7,469 nt of DNA from Candidatus Coatesbacteria bacterium RBG_13_66_14 (lineage in GTDB: Bacteria > RBG-13-66-14), in NCBI GenBank assembly GCA_001774505.1, contig MFAF01000142.1, positions 1-7,469 of the forward strand, written 5' to 3'. Both the position numbers and the translations under genes were made by a program. How positions within the stretch are numbered: the first letter of the stretch is position 1; every line of letters starts with the position of its first letter. This document shows, one piece after another, positions 1 to 5,498 of the stretch. The notes below the pieces were generated by a model. That model saw only the letters and a list, made by a program, of their open reading frames with translations, was not told where the DNA came from and did not search any database.

Positions 1-603
1 GATATCCTGCTGGGCACGCAGATGGTGGCCAAGGGGCTGCACTTCCCGAAAGTGACGCTGGTGGGCGTCCTGCGGGCCGACGCCGGTCTGGCCGTCCCCG
101 ATTTCCGCGCCGCCGAGCGGACCTTCGACCTTCTCTCCCAGGTCATCGGGCGGGCCGGGCGGGGGGTCTGGCCGGGGAGGGCGATTCTGGCCGCCCACGC
201 GCCCGAGCACTACGCCGTGCGGGCCGCGGTTCTGGGCGATTACGACCTCTTCCTTAACGAGGAGCTGAAGCAGCGCCGCATCGGTAACTGGCCCCCTTAC
301 GTCCGACTGGCCTCCCTGATTTTCTCGGCGGAGAAACCGGACGCGGCCCGGTTGGCGGCGGAGAAGACTCGCCAAGCCGTTCTGTCCGCGCTCGGGGAAG
401 GCGGCTACGACGAGCGGACGGTGCAGCTCCTCGGCCCGGCCGCGGCGCCGTTGCAACGGATTGCGGGCCGCTGGCGGTTTCAGCTCCTGGTAAAGGCCTC
501 GAGCGGGGCGGCGCTCACCCAGGGTGTGGAGACGGCCTTGAGGATGGGCACGGGCGTCGCGGTGCGGCTGACCGTGGACGTGGACCCGGTCTCACTGATG
601 TAG
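1..603 (+). CDS. priA: Primosomal protein N' (PriA helicase), C-terminal part, 5' end outside window
   Basis: PriA is the 3'-5' DNA helicase that reloads the replisome at stalled forks. The reading frame is open from base 1, so the first visible ATG (22) is internal. About 200 residues remain of a protein usually near 700-800. Visible helicase motifs are GTQM-x2-KG-x2-FP (residues 5-16, motif V region) and QVIGRAGRG (47-55, motif VI with the arginine finger). The PriA-typical segment DFRAAERTFDLLSQ (34-47) lies between them. The C-terminal domain shows the family pattern LLGPAAAPLQRIAGRWRFQL near residues 140-160. The protein ends in DVDPVSLM, matching the usual PriA terminus, so the 3' end is intact. 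The ATPase core and zinc-binding cysteines lie upstream of the window. No terminator follows; a promoter for the next gene begins 5 nt after the stop. Confidence 0.96.
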   Translation, partial: DILLGTQMVAKGLHFPKVTLVGVLRADAGLAVPDFRAAERTFDLLSQVIGRAGRGVWPGRAILAAHAPEHYAVRAAVLGDYDLFLNEELKQRRIGNWPPYVRLASLIFSAEKPDAARLAAEKTRQAVLSALGEGGYDERTVQLLGPAAAPLQRIAGRWRFQLLVKASSGAALTQGVETALRMGTGVAVRLTVDVDPVSLM

Positions 604-607
604 CGCC

Positions 608-636
608 TTGACCGGCAACCGGCCCGCCGGTATACT
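608..636 (+). promoter_or_regulatory. Sigma70-type promoter for the pilin gene
   Basis: TTGACC (608-613) and TATACT (631-636) are separated by exactly 17 nt; each matches five of six consensus positions. The predicted transcription start is near 643, giving a leader of about 23 nt before the ATG at 666. This argues against the in-frame TTG at 636, which overlaps the -10 box, as the pilin start. Seen directly in sequence; activity is inferred. Confidence 0.72.
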
Positions 637-655
637 TGAAGAAATCTTTCCCGAC

Positions 656-661
656 GAGGAG
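656..661 (+). promoter_or_regulatory. Ribosome binding site deciding the pilin start
   Basis: GAGGAG lies 4 nt upstream of the ATG at 666. The spacing is slightly short but the match to Shine-Dalgarno is strong. It favours ATG 666 over the TTG at 636, which has no comparable site and overlaps the -10 box. Confidence 0.65.
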
Positions 662-665
662 CCCC

Positions 666-1160
666 ATGGAGAGCCCGGGAGACCAACTGCGGAAACGGCT
701 GGCGAAAATATTCGGCAATCGCGGCCTGACCCTCATCGAGCTGATGATCGTCCTGGCCATCATCGCGATTCTCATCGCCATCGCCGTGCCGAACATCGTC
801 GACTACATCTCCGACGCCAACCGCACCGCCTGCATCACCAACCAGTCGAACCTCGAGGTCGAGATAGCGCGGTACAAGTCCACCCACCCCGGTGCGCGCA
901 TCGGCCCGGCCGGGGCGCGACTCTCCGACCCCAACGCCCACCCCAACGCCCAGGAGCTGATGGCCAACTCGGCCAACCCGGAGAACATCCGCCGGATGCT
1001 CACCTGCCCCGAGGCCGGGGAGGATGGCTCGGCGCCCGGCTACCACTACGCCTACTCCAACGACCAGGGGCACATCGAGTGCGCCATGGACAACGCCGGG
1101 CTGGTGCGCGCCGAGGAAGCCGACTTCAACCACGACCGCTTCAACGTCGCGGAAGAGTAG
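666..1160 (+). CDS. Type IV prepilin / pseudopilin-like protein
   Basis: A 164-residue protein with a class III signal peptide. A basic leader (residues 1-20, ending NRG) is followed by LTLIELMIVLAIIAILIAIA (21-40). Prepilin peptidase should cut after Gly20, leaving Leu1 and the conserved Glu5 (Glu25) of the mature protein. The hydrophobic N-terminal helix anchors the subunit in the inner membrane before assembly. The segment CITNQSNLEVEIARY (56-70) is the usual amphipathic continuation of the helix. The globular part has Cys114 in TCPEAG and Cys139 in HIECAMDN, resembling the CP(x)GG..Y...C pattern of short ComGC/GspG/PilA-like pilins; Cys56 is the third cysteine. It is monocistronic here, with no pilus assembly genes beside it. 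Whether it is a major pilin, competence pilin or secretion pseudopilin cannot be decided. The start ATG 666 was chosen from its ribosome binding site and the promoter position. Confidence 0.9.
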   Translation: MESPGDQLRKRLAKIFGNRGLTLIELMIVLAIIAILIAIAVPNIVDYISDANRTACITNQSNLEVEIARYKSTHPGARIGPAGARLSDPNAHPNAQELMANSANPENIRRMLTCPEAGEDGSAPGYHYAYSNDQGHIECAMDNAGLVRAEEADFNHDRFNVAEE

Positions 1161-1296
1161 GCCCTGGATTCACTCCACAACCTCTCTCTCCCGCTCGTAT
1201 AGCTGAACTTCCCGGCCATGCCCCGCCTCGTGAACATCGGGTAGATTCTCCTTCTCGGCCTCAAACCCTTTTGTAACGACACCTGTTTTCCTTTAT

Positions 1297-1325
1297 TAGA
1301 AATTCATGATATTGAGGTCTATAAT
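1297..1325 (+). promoter_or_regulatory. Promoter for the metalloprotease gene (perfect TATAAT)
   Basis: TATAAT at 1320-1325 is a perfect -10 hexamer. TAGAAA at 1297-1302 matches four of six -35 positions with a 17-nt spacer. AT-rich sequence upstream (from 1261) could act as an UP element. The predicted start near 1332 gives a leader of roughly 178 nt. Seen in sequence; function inferred. Confidence 0.6.
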
Positions 1326-1454
1326 TGGCGCGTTCCGTCCAAGGCAATAAAATCACGAGACCATTAGACCTCCCTGTAAGCCTGAGATTGTCTAAGGGGT
1401 GCAGCCCCGCGCCGACCGTTCCCGACTCCCGTACCCCTCTCACGAAGAACCCAC

Positions 1455-1489
1455 CCCGCGCCGAGGCCGGATTCGACCGGCGACGCGGG
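1455..1489 (+). promoter_or_regulatory. GC-rich two-level hairpin in the leader of the metalloprotease gene
   Basis: The outer stem CCCGCG (1455-1460) pairs with CGCGGG (1484-1489). The inner stem GCCGG (1466-1470) pairs with CCGGC (1477-1481) around the loop ATTCGA. It ends 9 nt before the Shine-Dalgarno, leaving the site single-stranded. It could stabilise the message or present the ribosome binding site; in such GC-rich sequence chance pairing is also possible. Confidence 0.4.
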
Positions 1490-1498
1490 CGGACAATC

Positions 1499-1504
1499 GA
1501 GGAG
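1499..1504 (+). promoter_or_regulatory. Ribosome binding site deciding the metalloprotease start
   Basis: GAGGAG lies 5 nt before the ATG at 1510, immediately upstream of a clear signal peptide. The same frame is open back to 1399, but those upstream codons would bury the signal peptide behind 37 residues, so 1510 is preferred. Confidence 0.75.
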
Positions 1505-1509
1505 TAATC

Positions 1510-3405
1510 ATGAGAACCGCCATCGCGTTGCTTTTGACATTCGCCGCCGCGGCCCTGGCCATCACCGAGCCCCCGCTCTACCTATACGAGATGCAGCGGG
1601 CCGAGGCCCAGGCGCCCCGGGTGGGCCCCGCGCCGCCCGGAACCGACGAGTACGGCGTGGGAGACCACCTCCAGCTCTGGAAGTGGAACCTTTCAGGCTA
1701 CCCGACCCAGGACCTCGTGGACTGCACCATCCGCGGCAAGAGCGCCCACGGCTACGTCGTCGTGGACGACGCGGTCTGGGGAAGCCAGGTGAACCAGACA
1801 GACGTCAACCAGATTCTCGAGGCCTGGGAGAACTCCTCGGACGGCCCCCGTCCCGGCGACGGCATCTACGAGATAAACACCACGACCTTCGGGCCGTGCC
1901 CCGACGAGATTGACGGGGACCCGCGCGTGTTCCTCTTCTACTACGACCTGGACATCTCCGCCGACGGCTTCTGGATGTTCTACGACGAGTACCCCGACGG
2001 CGACTACGAGTGGCGTTCCAACGAGCGGGAGATAGTCTACCTGAACAGCTCGGACAACGATCCCGGCGGGGACTACATGATCGCCGTGGCCGCCCACGAG
2101 TGCGAGCACATGCTCCACTGGTACCAGGACGACAACGAAGACCTCTGGGTGGACGAGGGCTGCGCCGAGCTGGCCATGTTCCTCTACGGGCACCCCGACA
2201 CCATCAGCGGCTTCAACGGCAATTCGGACAACGACCTGACGAGCTGGAACGGCAACTGGGCCGACTACATCAAGACCTACCTCTGGACGCTCTACCTCTA
2301 CGAGCACTACGGCGAGGGCTCCGCCGATCCGACGGACCTCATCTGGGAGCTGGTCCATGAGCAGGCGAACTCCATCACCGGGGTGAACAACGCCCTGGAC
2401 ACCGTGGACGCCGGGACCACCTTCGAGGAGATTCTGCCCGACTGGGTCGCGGCGAACTTCCTCGACCTCGAGGACGAGGACCTCTTCGACGGTCTGTACA
2501 GCTATTTCGGCGAGGACCTGCCGCTCTTCACCCCCGCCTCGATCCACAACCACTACCCCGCTTCGGGCTCCAACAGCCTCTCCCGCTACGCCGGAGAGTA
2601 CGTGCTCTTCGTGGACCCCGGGCGCGGCGAGGAGATGACCGAGTGGCTCTACGGGCACTTCGACGGCCAGGACGCCTCCGACTTCACCGTGGACGTCCTG
2701 CGCATCGCCTCGGACGACGAGTCGGCCACCGAGGTCGTGCGGCTCGACCTGGACTCGGAGAACTGGTCCGCGTTCGACGCGCCGGAGTTCCCATACGTCC
2801 ACAACCGGGTGGTGCTCGCGACGACGAGGCCCACCGCGGCGGGGCCCGGTACGTACGATTATTGGGCCGACGTGAGCGAGACCGGCGTCGGTGACGCGGA
2901 ATTCGACGCAGCGCGCACCGGGGACGGCGTCCTGGCACGGTGGAACATATCCGAGGCGCGGACGGTCGTCCTGCTGCGCGAGGCCGGGGCGGGGGAGACC
3001 CCGGTGGCCCGGCTGGACTCCACCGAGGGCCGCTTCCTCGACCGGGAGGCCCCGGTTGCCGGCTGCTCCTACATTCTCGAAGTAACGGACCTCTCCGGTC
3101 TGCGGACGCGCCTCGGACCGGTGGAGGTGGGTCCCGCCGAGCCTGAAGAAACGAAGCTCACCCTGAGCGCGCCCTACCCCTCGCCCTCCACCGACCGGGT
3201 GGCCTTCGAGTTCACCGTCCCCGGCGACGGGGAGGCCAGCTTCGCCGTTTACGACCTTGCCGGCCGGGAGGTATTCTCCGCGACGGTGACGCCGGAGCAG
3301 GGCCGCGTGGTGTGGGATTCCTCGGCCGCGGCCCCGGGGGTGTACCTGGCAAAACTCGCCGGTGACGAGACGACGGTCTGCCGCCGGCTGGTCATCGTCC
3401 GCTGA
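1510..3405 (+). CDS. Secreted zinc metalloprotease (HExxH) with C-terminal sorting-type domain
   Basis: A 631-residue exported protein. Residues 1-17 form a Sec signal peptide (MRTAIALLLTFAAAALA) with likely cleavage after ALA. The catalytic region holds HECEH (196-200), followed by LWVDEGCAELAMFLYG (from 212). This matches the HExxH...W(x)EG(x)(A/S)E layout of M6/M30-like gluzincin peptidases. His196 and His200 should bind zinc, Glu197 is catalytic, and a Glu in DEGCAE (216 or 220) is the probable third ligand. The region before it (SNEREIVYLN) is also typical of that family. Residues about 460-545 resemble a fibronectin III-like beta domain. Residues about 550-631 (PYPSPSTDRVAFEF, VYDLAGREVF, GVYLAKL, RLVIVR) match the T9SS type A / FlgD-Ig sorting tail. 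The protein is acidic and probably extracellular or surface-attached. Substrate unknown. It appears monocistronic, with its own promoter and terminators. Exact peptidase family is uncertain. Confidence 0.88.
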   Translation: MRTAIALLLTFAAAALAITEPPLYLYEMQRAEAQAPRVGPAPPGTDEYGVGDHLQLWKWNLSGYPTQDLVDCTIRGKSAHGYVVVDDAVWGSQVNQTDVNQILEAWENSSDGPRPGDGIYEINTTTFGPCPDEIDGDPRVFLFYYDLDISADGFWMFYDEYPDGDYEWRSNEREIVYLNSSDNDPGGDYMIAVAAHECEHMLHWYQDDNEDLWVDEGCAELAMFLYGHPDTISGFNGNSDNDLTSWNGNWADYIKTYLWTLYLYEHYGEGSADPTDLIWELVHEQANSITGVNNALDTVDAGTTFEEILPDWVAANFLDLEDEDLFDGLYSYFGEDLPLFTPASIHNHYPASGSNSLSRYAGEYVLFVDPGRGEEMTEWLYGHFDGQDASDFTVDVLRIASDDESATEVVRLDLDSENWSAFDAPEFPYVHNRVVLATTRPTAAGPGTYDYWADVSETGVGDAEFDAARTGDGVLARWNISEARTVVLLREAGAGETPVARLDSTEGRFLDREAPVAGCSYILEVTDLSGLRTRLGPVEVGPAEPEETKLTLSAPYPSPSTDRVAFEFTVPGDGEASFAVYDLAGREVFSATVTPEQGRVVWDSSAAAPGVYLAKLAGDETTVCRRLVIVR

Positions 3406-3419
3406 ACCGGCGACGGCAA

Positions 3420-3452
3420 GACAAGGGGAGACAAGGGGTTTAAACCCCTTGT
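3420..3452. repeat. Perfect 22-bp palindrome, copy 1, with a duplicated left arm
   Basis: Bases 3431-3452 are an exact palindrome: arm ACAAGGGGTTT followed by its reverse complement, with a PmeI-type core GTTTAAAC. The left arm is preceded by a tandem near-copy, GACAAGGGGA (3420-3429) then GACAAGGGGT (3430-3439). The same palindrome recurs at 4540-4561. In RNA it would fold into a strong hairpin with a tiny AU loop. No T-run follows this copy directly, but a proper terminator comes 7 nt later. Confidence 0.9.
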
Positions 3453-3459
3453 TCCATAC

Positions 3460-3486
3460 GGGGATGGCGAAAAGCCATCCCCTTTT
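3460..3486 (+). terminator. Rho-independent terminator after the metalloprotease gene
   Basis: Stem GGGGATGGC (3460-3468), loop GAAAA, stem GCCATCCCC (3474-3482), then TTTT (3483-3486). Nine perfect base pairs with a short U-run, 54 nt after the metalloprotease stop. With the palindrome just upstream it forms a tandem of two hairpins that should separate this gene from prs. Confidence 0.85.
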
Positions 3487-3520
3487 ACGCACCGCCGACG
3501 CCCGGCGACCGGGGCGGCTG

Positions 3521-3529
3521 TGGTAGAAT
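3521..3529 (+). promoter_or_regulatory. Extended -10 promoter element for prs
   Basis: TGG-TAGAAT: an extended -10 (TGn) with TAGAAT at 3524-3529. No good -35 hexamer sits 16-18 nt upstream, where the sequence is CCCGGC-like, fitting an extended -10 type. The predicted start near 3536 gives a leader of about 47 nt. It lies just downstream of the terminator, where a prs promoter is expected. Confidence 0.5.
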
Positions 3530-3563
3530 GAAGGTCGGGAAAAATCGTCGCCCACACTCGACC

Positions 3564-3577
3564 GACTCCCGGGAGTC
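3564..3577 (+). promoter_or_regulatory. 14-bp perfect palindrome overlapping the prs ribosome binding site
   Basis: GACTCCCGGGAGTC is an exact palindrome. Its right half contains GGGAG (3571-3575), the Shine-Dalgarno of prs, 7 nt before the ATG at 3583. It could bind a dimeric regulator. In RNA it lacks a loop, so intramolecular pairing would need the central bases to open; it would then partly hide the ribosome binding site. Structure is seen; regulatory role is inferred and unproven. Confidence 0.45.
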
Positions 3578-3582
3578 ACGCC

Positions 3583-4527
3583 ATGCTCGACCTGTTCATC
3601 TTTTCCGGCAACGCCCACCCCCGTCTGGCCGAGGACATCGCCGCCTACCTGCACTCTCCGCTGCGCAGGCGGATTCTGGACCGCTTCGCCGACGGCGAGA
3701 TACGGGTGGAGATAGGCGAGAACGTCCGCGGGCGAGACTGCTTCGTCATACAACCCACCTGCGGCTCGCCCTCGGCCACCGTCAACGACAACCTGATGGA
3801 GCTGTTGACGATGGTGGACGCCCTGCGCCGGGCCAGCGCCCGCCGCGTCACCGCCGTCGTCCCCTACTTTGGCTACGCCCGGCAGGACCGCAAGGACAAG
3901 CCCCGCGTCCCCATAACCGCCAAGCTGGTGGCCAACCTCCTGACGCGGGCCGGCCTGGACCGCCTGTTGACCCTGGACCTCCACGCCGGCCAGATCCAGG
4001 GCTACTTCGACATCCCGGTGGACAACCTCCTGCCGCGCCCCCTATTCCTGCGCGAGTTGAACAACTTCGACCCCGCCGAGCTGGTCATCGTCGCCCCCGA
4101 CGCCGGATCGGCCAAGATAAACCGCTCCTACGCCGACCGGCTGGACTGCGGCTTCGCCATCGTGGACAAAAGCCGCTACTCCACCGACGCCTCCAAGGCG
4201 CTGACCCTCATCGGCGAGGTCGAGGGCAGGCACTGCTTCATCATTGACGACATCGTGTCCACGGGCGGGACCATGGTCAACGCCGCGCGGCTGTTGTCCG
4301 AGCGGGGGGCCAAGAGCGTGCGCGCCGCGGTGACCCACGGAGTGTTCGCCGGGAAGGCCTACGAGAAGCTCGCCGATTCCGTCTTCACCGAGTTCATCGT
4401 CACCGACTCCATCCCCCTGCGCCCCGGCGGGCCCGGAATCATCCGGACCATCAGCGTGGCCAAGCTCATGGGGGAGGCCATCCGCCGGACGCACTACGAC
4501 CTCTCGATCAGCGTCCTTTTCAATTGA
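3583..4527 (+). CDS. prs: Ribose-phosphate pyrophosphokinase (PRPP synthetase)
   Basis: Transfers pyrophosphate from ATP to ribose 5-phosphate, making PRPP for purine, pyrimidine, NAD, histidine and tryptophan synthesis; cytosolic. The 314-residue length is normal for class I enzymes. Visible motifs: FSGNAHPRLAEDIA (7-20), RFADGEIRVEI (34-44), YARQDRKDKPRVPITAKLVA (98-117), the catalytic LDLHAGQIQGYFDIPVDNL (131-149, His134), the flexible-loop KSR (Lys196, Arg198, matching the catalytic Lys/Arg pair), and the PRPP loop FIIDDIVSTGGTM (219-231). ATP-binding segments are of the KDKPR type rather than the RVRSAR type of E. coli, closer to eukaryotic PRPS enzymes at this loop. The usual fourth-position Asp of the E. 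coli PRPP loop is Ser226, allowed in the phosphoribosyltransferase signature. The start has GGGAG 7 nt upstream. It is probably monocistronic, ended by the palindromic terminator at 4539. Confidence 0.96.
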   Translation: MLDLFIFSGNAHPRLAEDIAAYLHSPLRRRILDRFADGEIRVEIGENVRGRDCFVIQPTCGSPSATVNDNLMELLTMVDALRRASARRVTAVVPYFGYARQDRKDKPRVPITAKLVANLLTRAGLDRLLTLDLHAGQIQGYFDIPVDNLLPRPLFLRELNNFDPAELVIVAPDAGSAKINRSYADRLDCGFAIVDKSRYSTDASKALTLIGEVEGRHCFIIDDIVSTGGTMVNAARLLSERGAKSVRAAVTHGVFAGKAYEKLADSVFTEFIVTDSIPLRPGGPGIIRTISVAKLMGEAIRRTHYDLSISVLFN

Positions 4528-4538
4528 CCCTATAAGGT

Positions 4539-4568
4539 GACAAGGGGTTTAAACCCCTTGTCTTTTTT
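4539..4568 (+). terminator. Palindromic terminator after prs (copy 2 of the repeat)
   Basis: The 22-bp palindrome seen at 3431-3452 recurs exactly at 4540-4561, here extended by one pair (G4539/C4562) to 24 bp. T6 follows directly (4563-4568), so this copy is a textbook intrinsic terminator 11 nt after the prs stop. The next gene's ATG is only 3 nt after the T-run. The centre TTTAAA (4548-4553) lies 18 nt from TTGACC (4524-4529), so it might also act as a weak -10. Confidence 0.85.
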
Positions 4569-4571
4569 ACC

Positions 4572-5498
4572 ATGCGCAAAAAAATGATTCCAATGACCGC
4601 CGCGCTTCTCCTGGCGGCGGTCTGTTCAGACATAGACCTGGGGCCCGTCTGGGTCGAGCACGCCCTGCCGGGCGACCCGGCGCAGGGCCTGTGGGACATA
4701 GCAGCCTCGCCGTCAGGTGAGGTGTGGGTCGTTGGCCGTGGCGGCGAGGCGTGGCACTGCGACGGTGAGTCCTGGGAGGAAAAATCCAGCGGTTTCAACG
4801 ACTATGAGCTGACCGGCGTAGCCCCGGACGAGGACGGCGGCTGCTGGGCGGTGGGCGCCGACTCGGATGAGCTGGGACGAATCATCCGGTACGACCCCGA
4901 CGACGGCTGGAGTGAAGAGGACATGCCAGAAACGCCGTCCTTCCTGGCCGACGTGGAGCGGGAACCGGGCGGGAGGGTTTTCGCGGTGGGCTCCGGGGGC
5001 GAGGTTTGGCGGTGGGAACCGTCACGCGGCGACTGGGAGCGAATTTTCGGTAATGCCGCCCTCCTCTGGCGGGCGGTGAGCGCGGGGGCGGACCGGAGCC
5101 TCGTCGTCGGGGGTGACGATGACGGAAAGGGCATCTACGCCTGGATAGTGAACGGCGAAGTGAAGGACCTCCAAAGCTGCGGTTGCGGACGGCTGGAAGA
5201 CGTGAAGCTCCTGGATTCCGGCGACGCCTGGCTCCTCGCGGTGGACGGCGTGGTGCTCTATCTGTCGGACGGCGAGCTCACGACCGTCGCCGAAACCGGT
5301 TGCAGCCTCTTCGGTCTTGACGCCGTGGACGACGGAACGTGCTTTGCGGGCGGCGTGGGCGGCCTGTTGTACCGCGTGGAAGCCGGCGGTTACGAACAGG
5401 TGGAGAGCGGCACGACGGAGAACATCCACGAAATCGCCCTCCTCTCCCTGACCGAGGGCTGGGCCGCGGCCGAGACACTCCTTTTAGAGTACCGCTGA
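4572..5498 (+). CDS. Exported seven-repeat beta-propeller-like protein, possible lipoprotein
   Basis: A 308-residue protein I cannot assign to a named gene. The N-terminus MRKKMIPMTAALLLAAVC is a short basic then hydrophobic signal sequence ending at Cys18. LAAVC is a poor lipobox, so a lipoprotein is possible but not sure. The rest contains seven repeats of about 40 residues starting near 40, 80, 125, 165, 208, 247 and 285. They follow the pattern L-x-D/G-V...G...W/F-A-V-G-x-G-G...W, for example LWDIAASPSGEVWVVGRGGE and FLADVEREPGGRVFAVGSGG. This is the layout of a YCF48/BNR-like seven-bladed propeller, suggesting a periplasmic or surface binding role rather than catalysis. No Shine-Dalgarno precedes ATG 4572 or the in-frame ATGs at 4584 and 4593; the start is chosen for the signal sequence. 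Its stop overlaps the glycosyltransferase start by 1 nt, so the two are co-expressed. Confidence 0.8.
   Translation: MRKKMIPMTAALLLAAVCSDIDLGPVWVEHALPGDPAQGLWDIAASPSGEVWVVGRGGEAWHCDGESWEEKSSGFNDYELTGVAPDEDGGCWAVGADSDELGRIIRYDPDDGWSEEDMPETPSFLADVEREPGGRVFAVGSGGEVWRWEPSRGDWERIFGNAALLWRAVSAGADRSLVVGGDDDGKGIYAWIVNGEVKDLQSCGCGRLEDVKLLDSGDAWLLAVDGVVLYLSDGELTTVAETGCSLFGLDAVDDGTCFAGGVGGLLYRVEAGGYEQVESGTTENIHEIALLSLTEGWAAAETLLLEYR

Larger units (their letters stand above)
1161..1509 (+). other. 349-base intergenic region: AT-rich promoter island and long leader
   Basis: No convincing coding region lies here. Bases 1261-1360 are 38% G+C by my count (1261-1320 about 33%), strikingly AT-rich against GC-rich flanks, and contain the promoter described separately. 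The stretch 1361-1509 becomes GC-rich again and would be transcribed leader of the metalloprotease gene. An 8-bp inverted repeat, GAGGTCTA (1314-1321) and TAGACCTC (1365-1372), brackets the predicted transcription start, its left arm touching the -10 box. A short imperfect hairpin (AAGGGG...CCCC, 1395-1408) lies in the leader. No clear terminator for the pilin gene was found. The metalloprotease frame is open back to 1399, but those codons are treated as leader. Confidence 0.6.

Noticed and set aside
636..665. TTG 636 as an alternative pilin start
   Set aside because: It overlaps the TATACT -10 box and lacks a ribosome binding site; ATG 666 has GAGGAG upstream.
480..1133. 217-codon minus-strand frame over the priA end and pilin
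   Set aside because: It runs opposite conserved PriA and pilin sequences and is repetitive V/G/D-rich, as expected of a GC-rich shadow frame.
608..1276. 222-codon plus frame overlapping the pilin gene
   Set aside because: It is an R/P/H-rich out-of-frame translation starting in the promoter -35 box; the pilin frame has a clear class III signal peptide.
1327..1413. Possible tRNA-like or small RNA fold closed by GGCGCG and CGCGCC
   Set aside because: There is no T-loop TTC signature or cloverleaf, and the predicted transcription start near 1332 would cut off one arm of the closing stem.
1693..3984. 763-codon open frame on the minus strand across the protease and prs
   Set aside because: It lies antisense to two well-supported genes, has low-complexity V/G/R/E-rich content, and crosses two terminators. 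It is a GC-bias shadow.
3420..4562. CRISPR array or transposon ends based on the repeated palindrome
   Set aside because: There are only two copies, with a housekeeping gene between them, no regular spacers, no cas or transposase gene, and no target-site duplications that I can see.
5339..5497. GTG 5339 as the glycosyltransferase start
   Set aside because: It would overlap 160 bases of the propeller gene, add Arg-rich residues, and ignore the TGATG coupling at 5496-5500.
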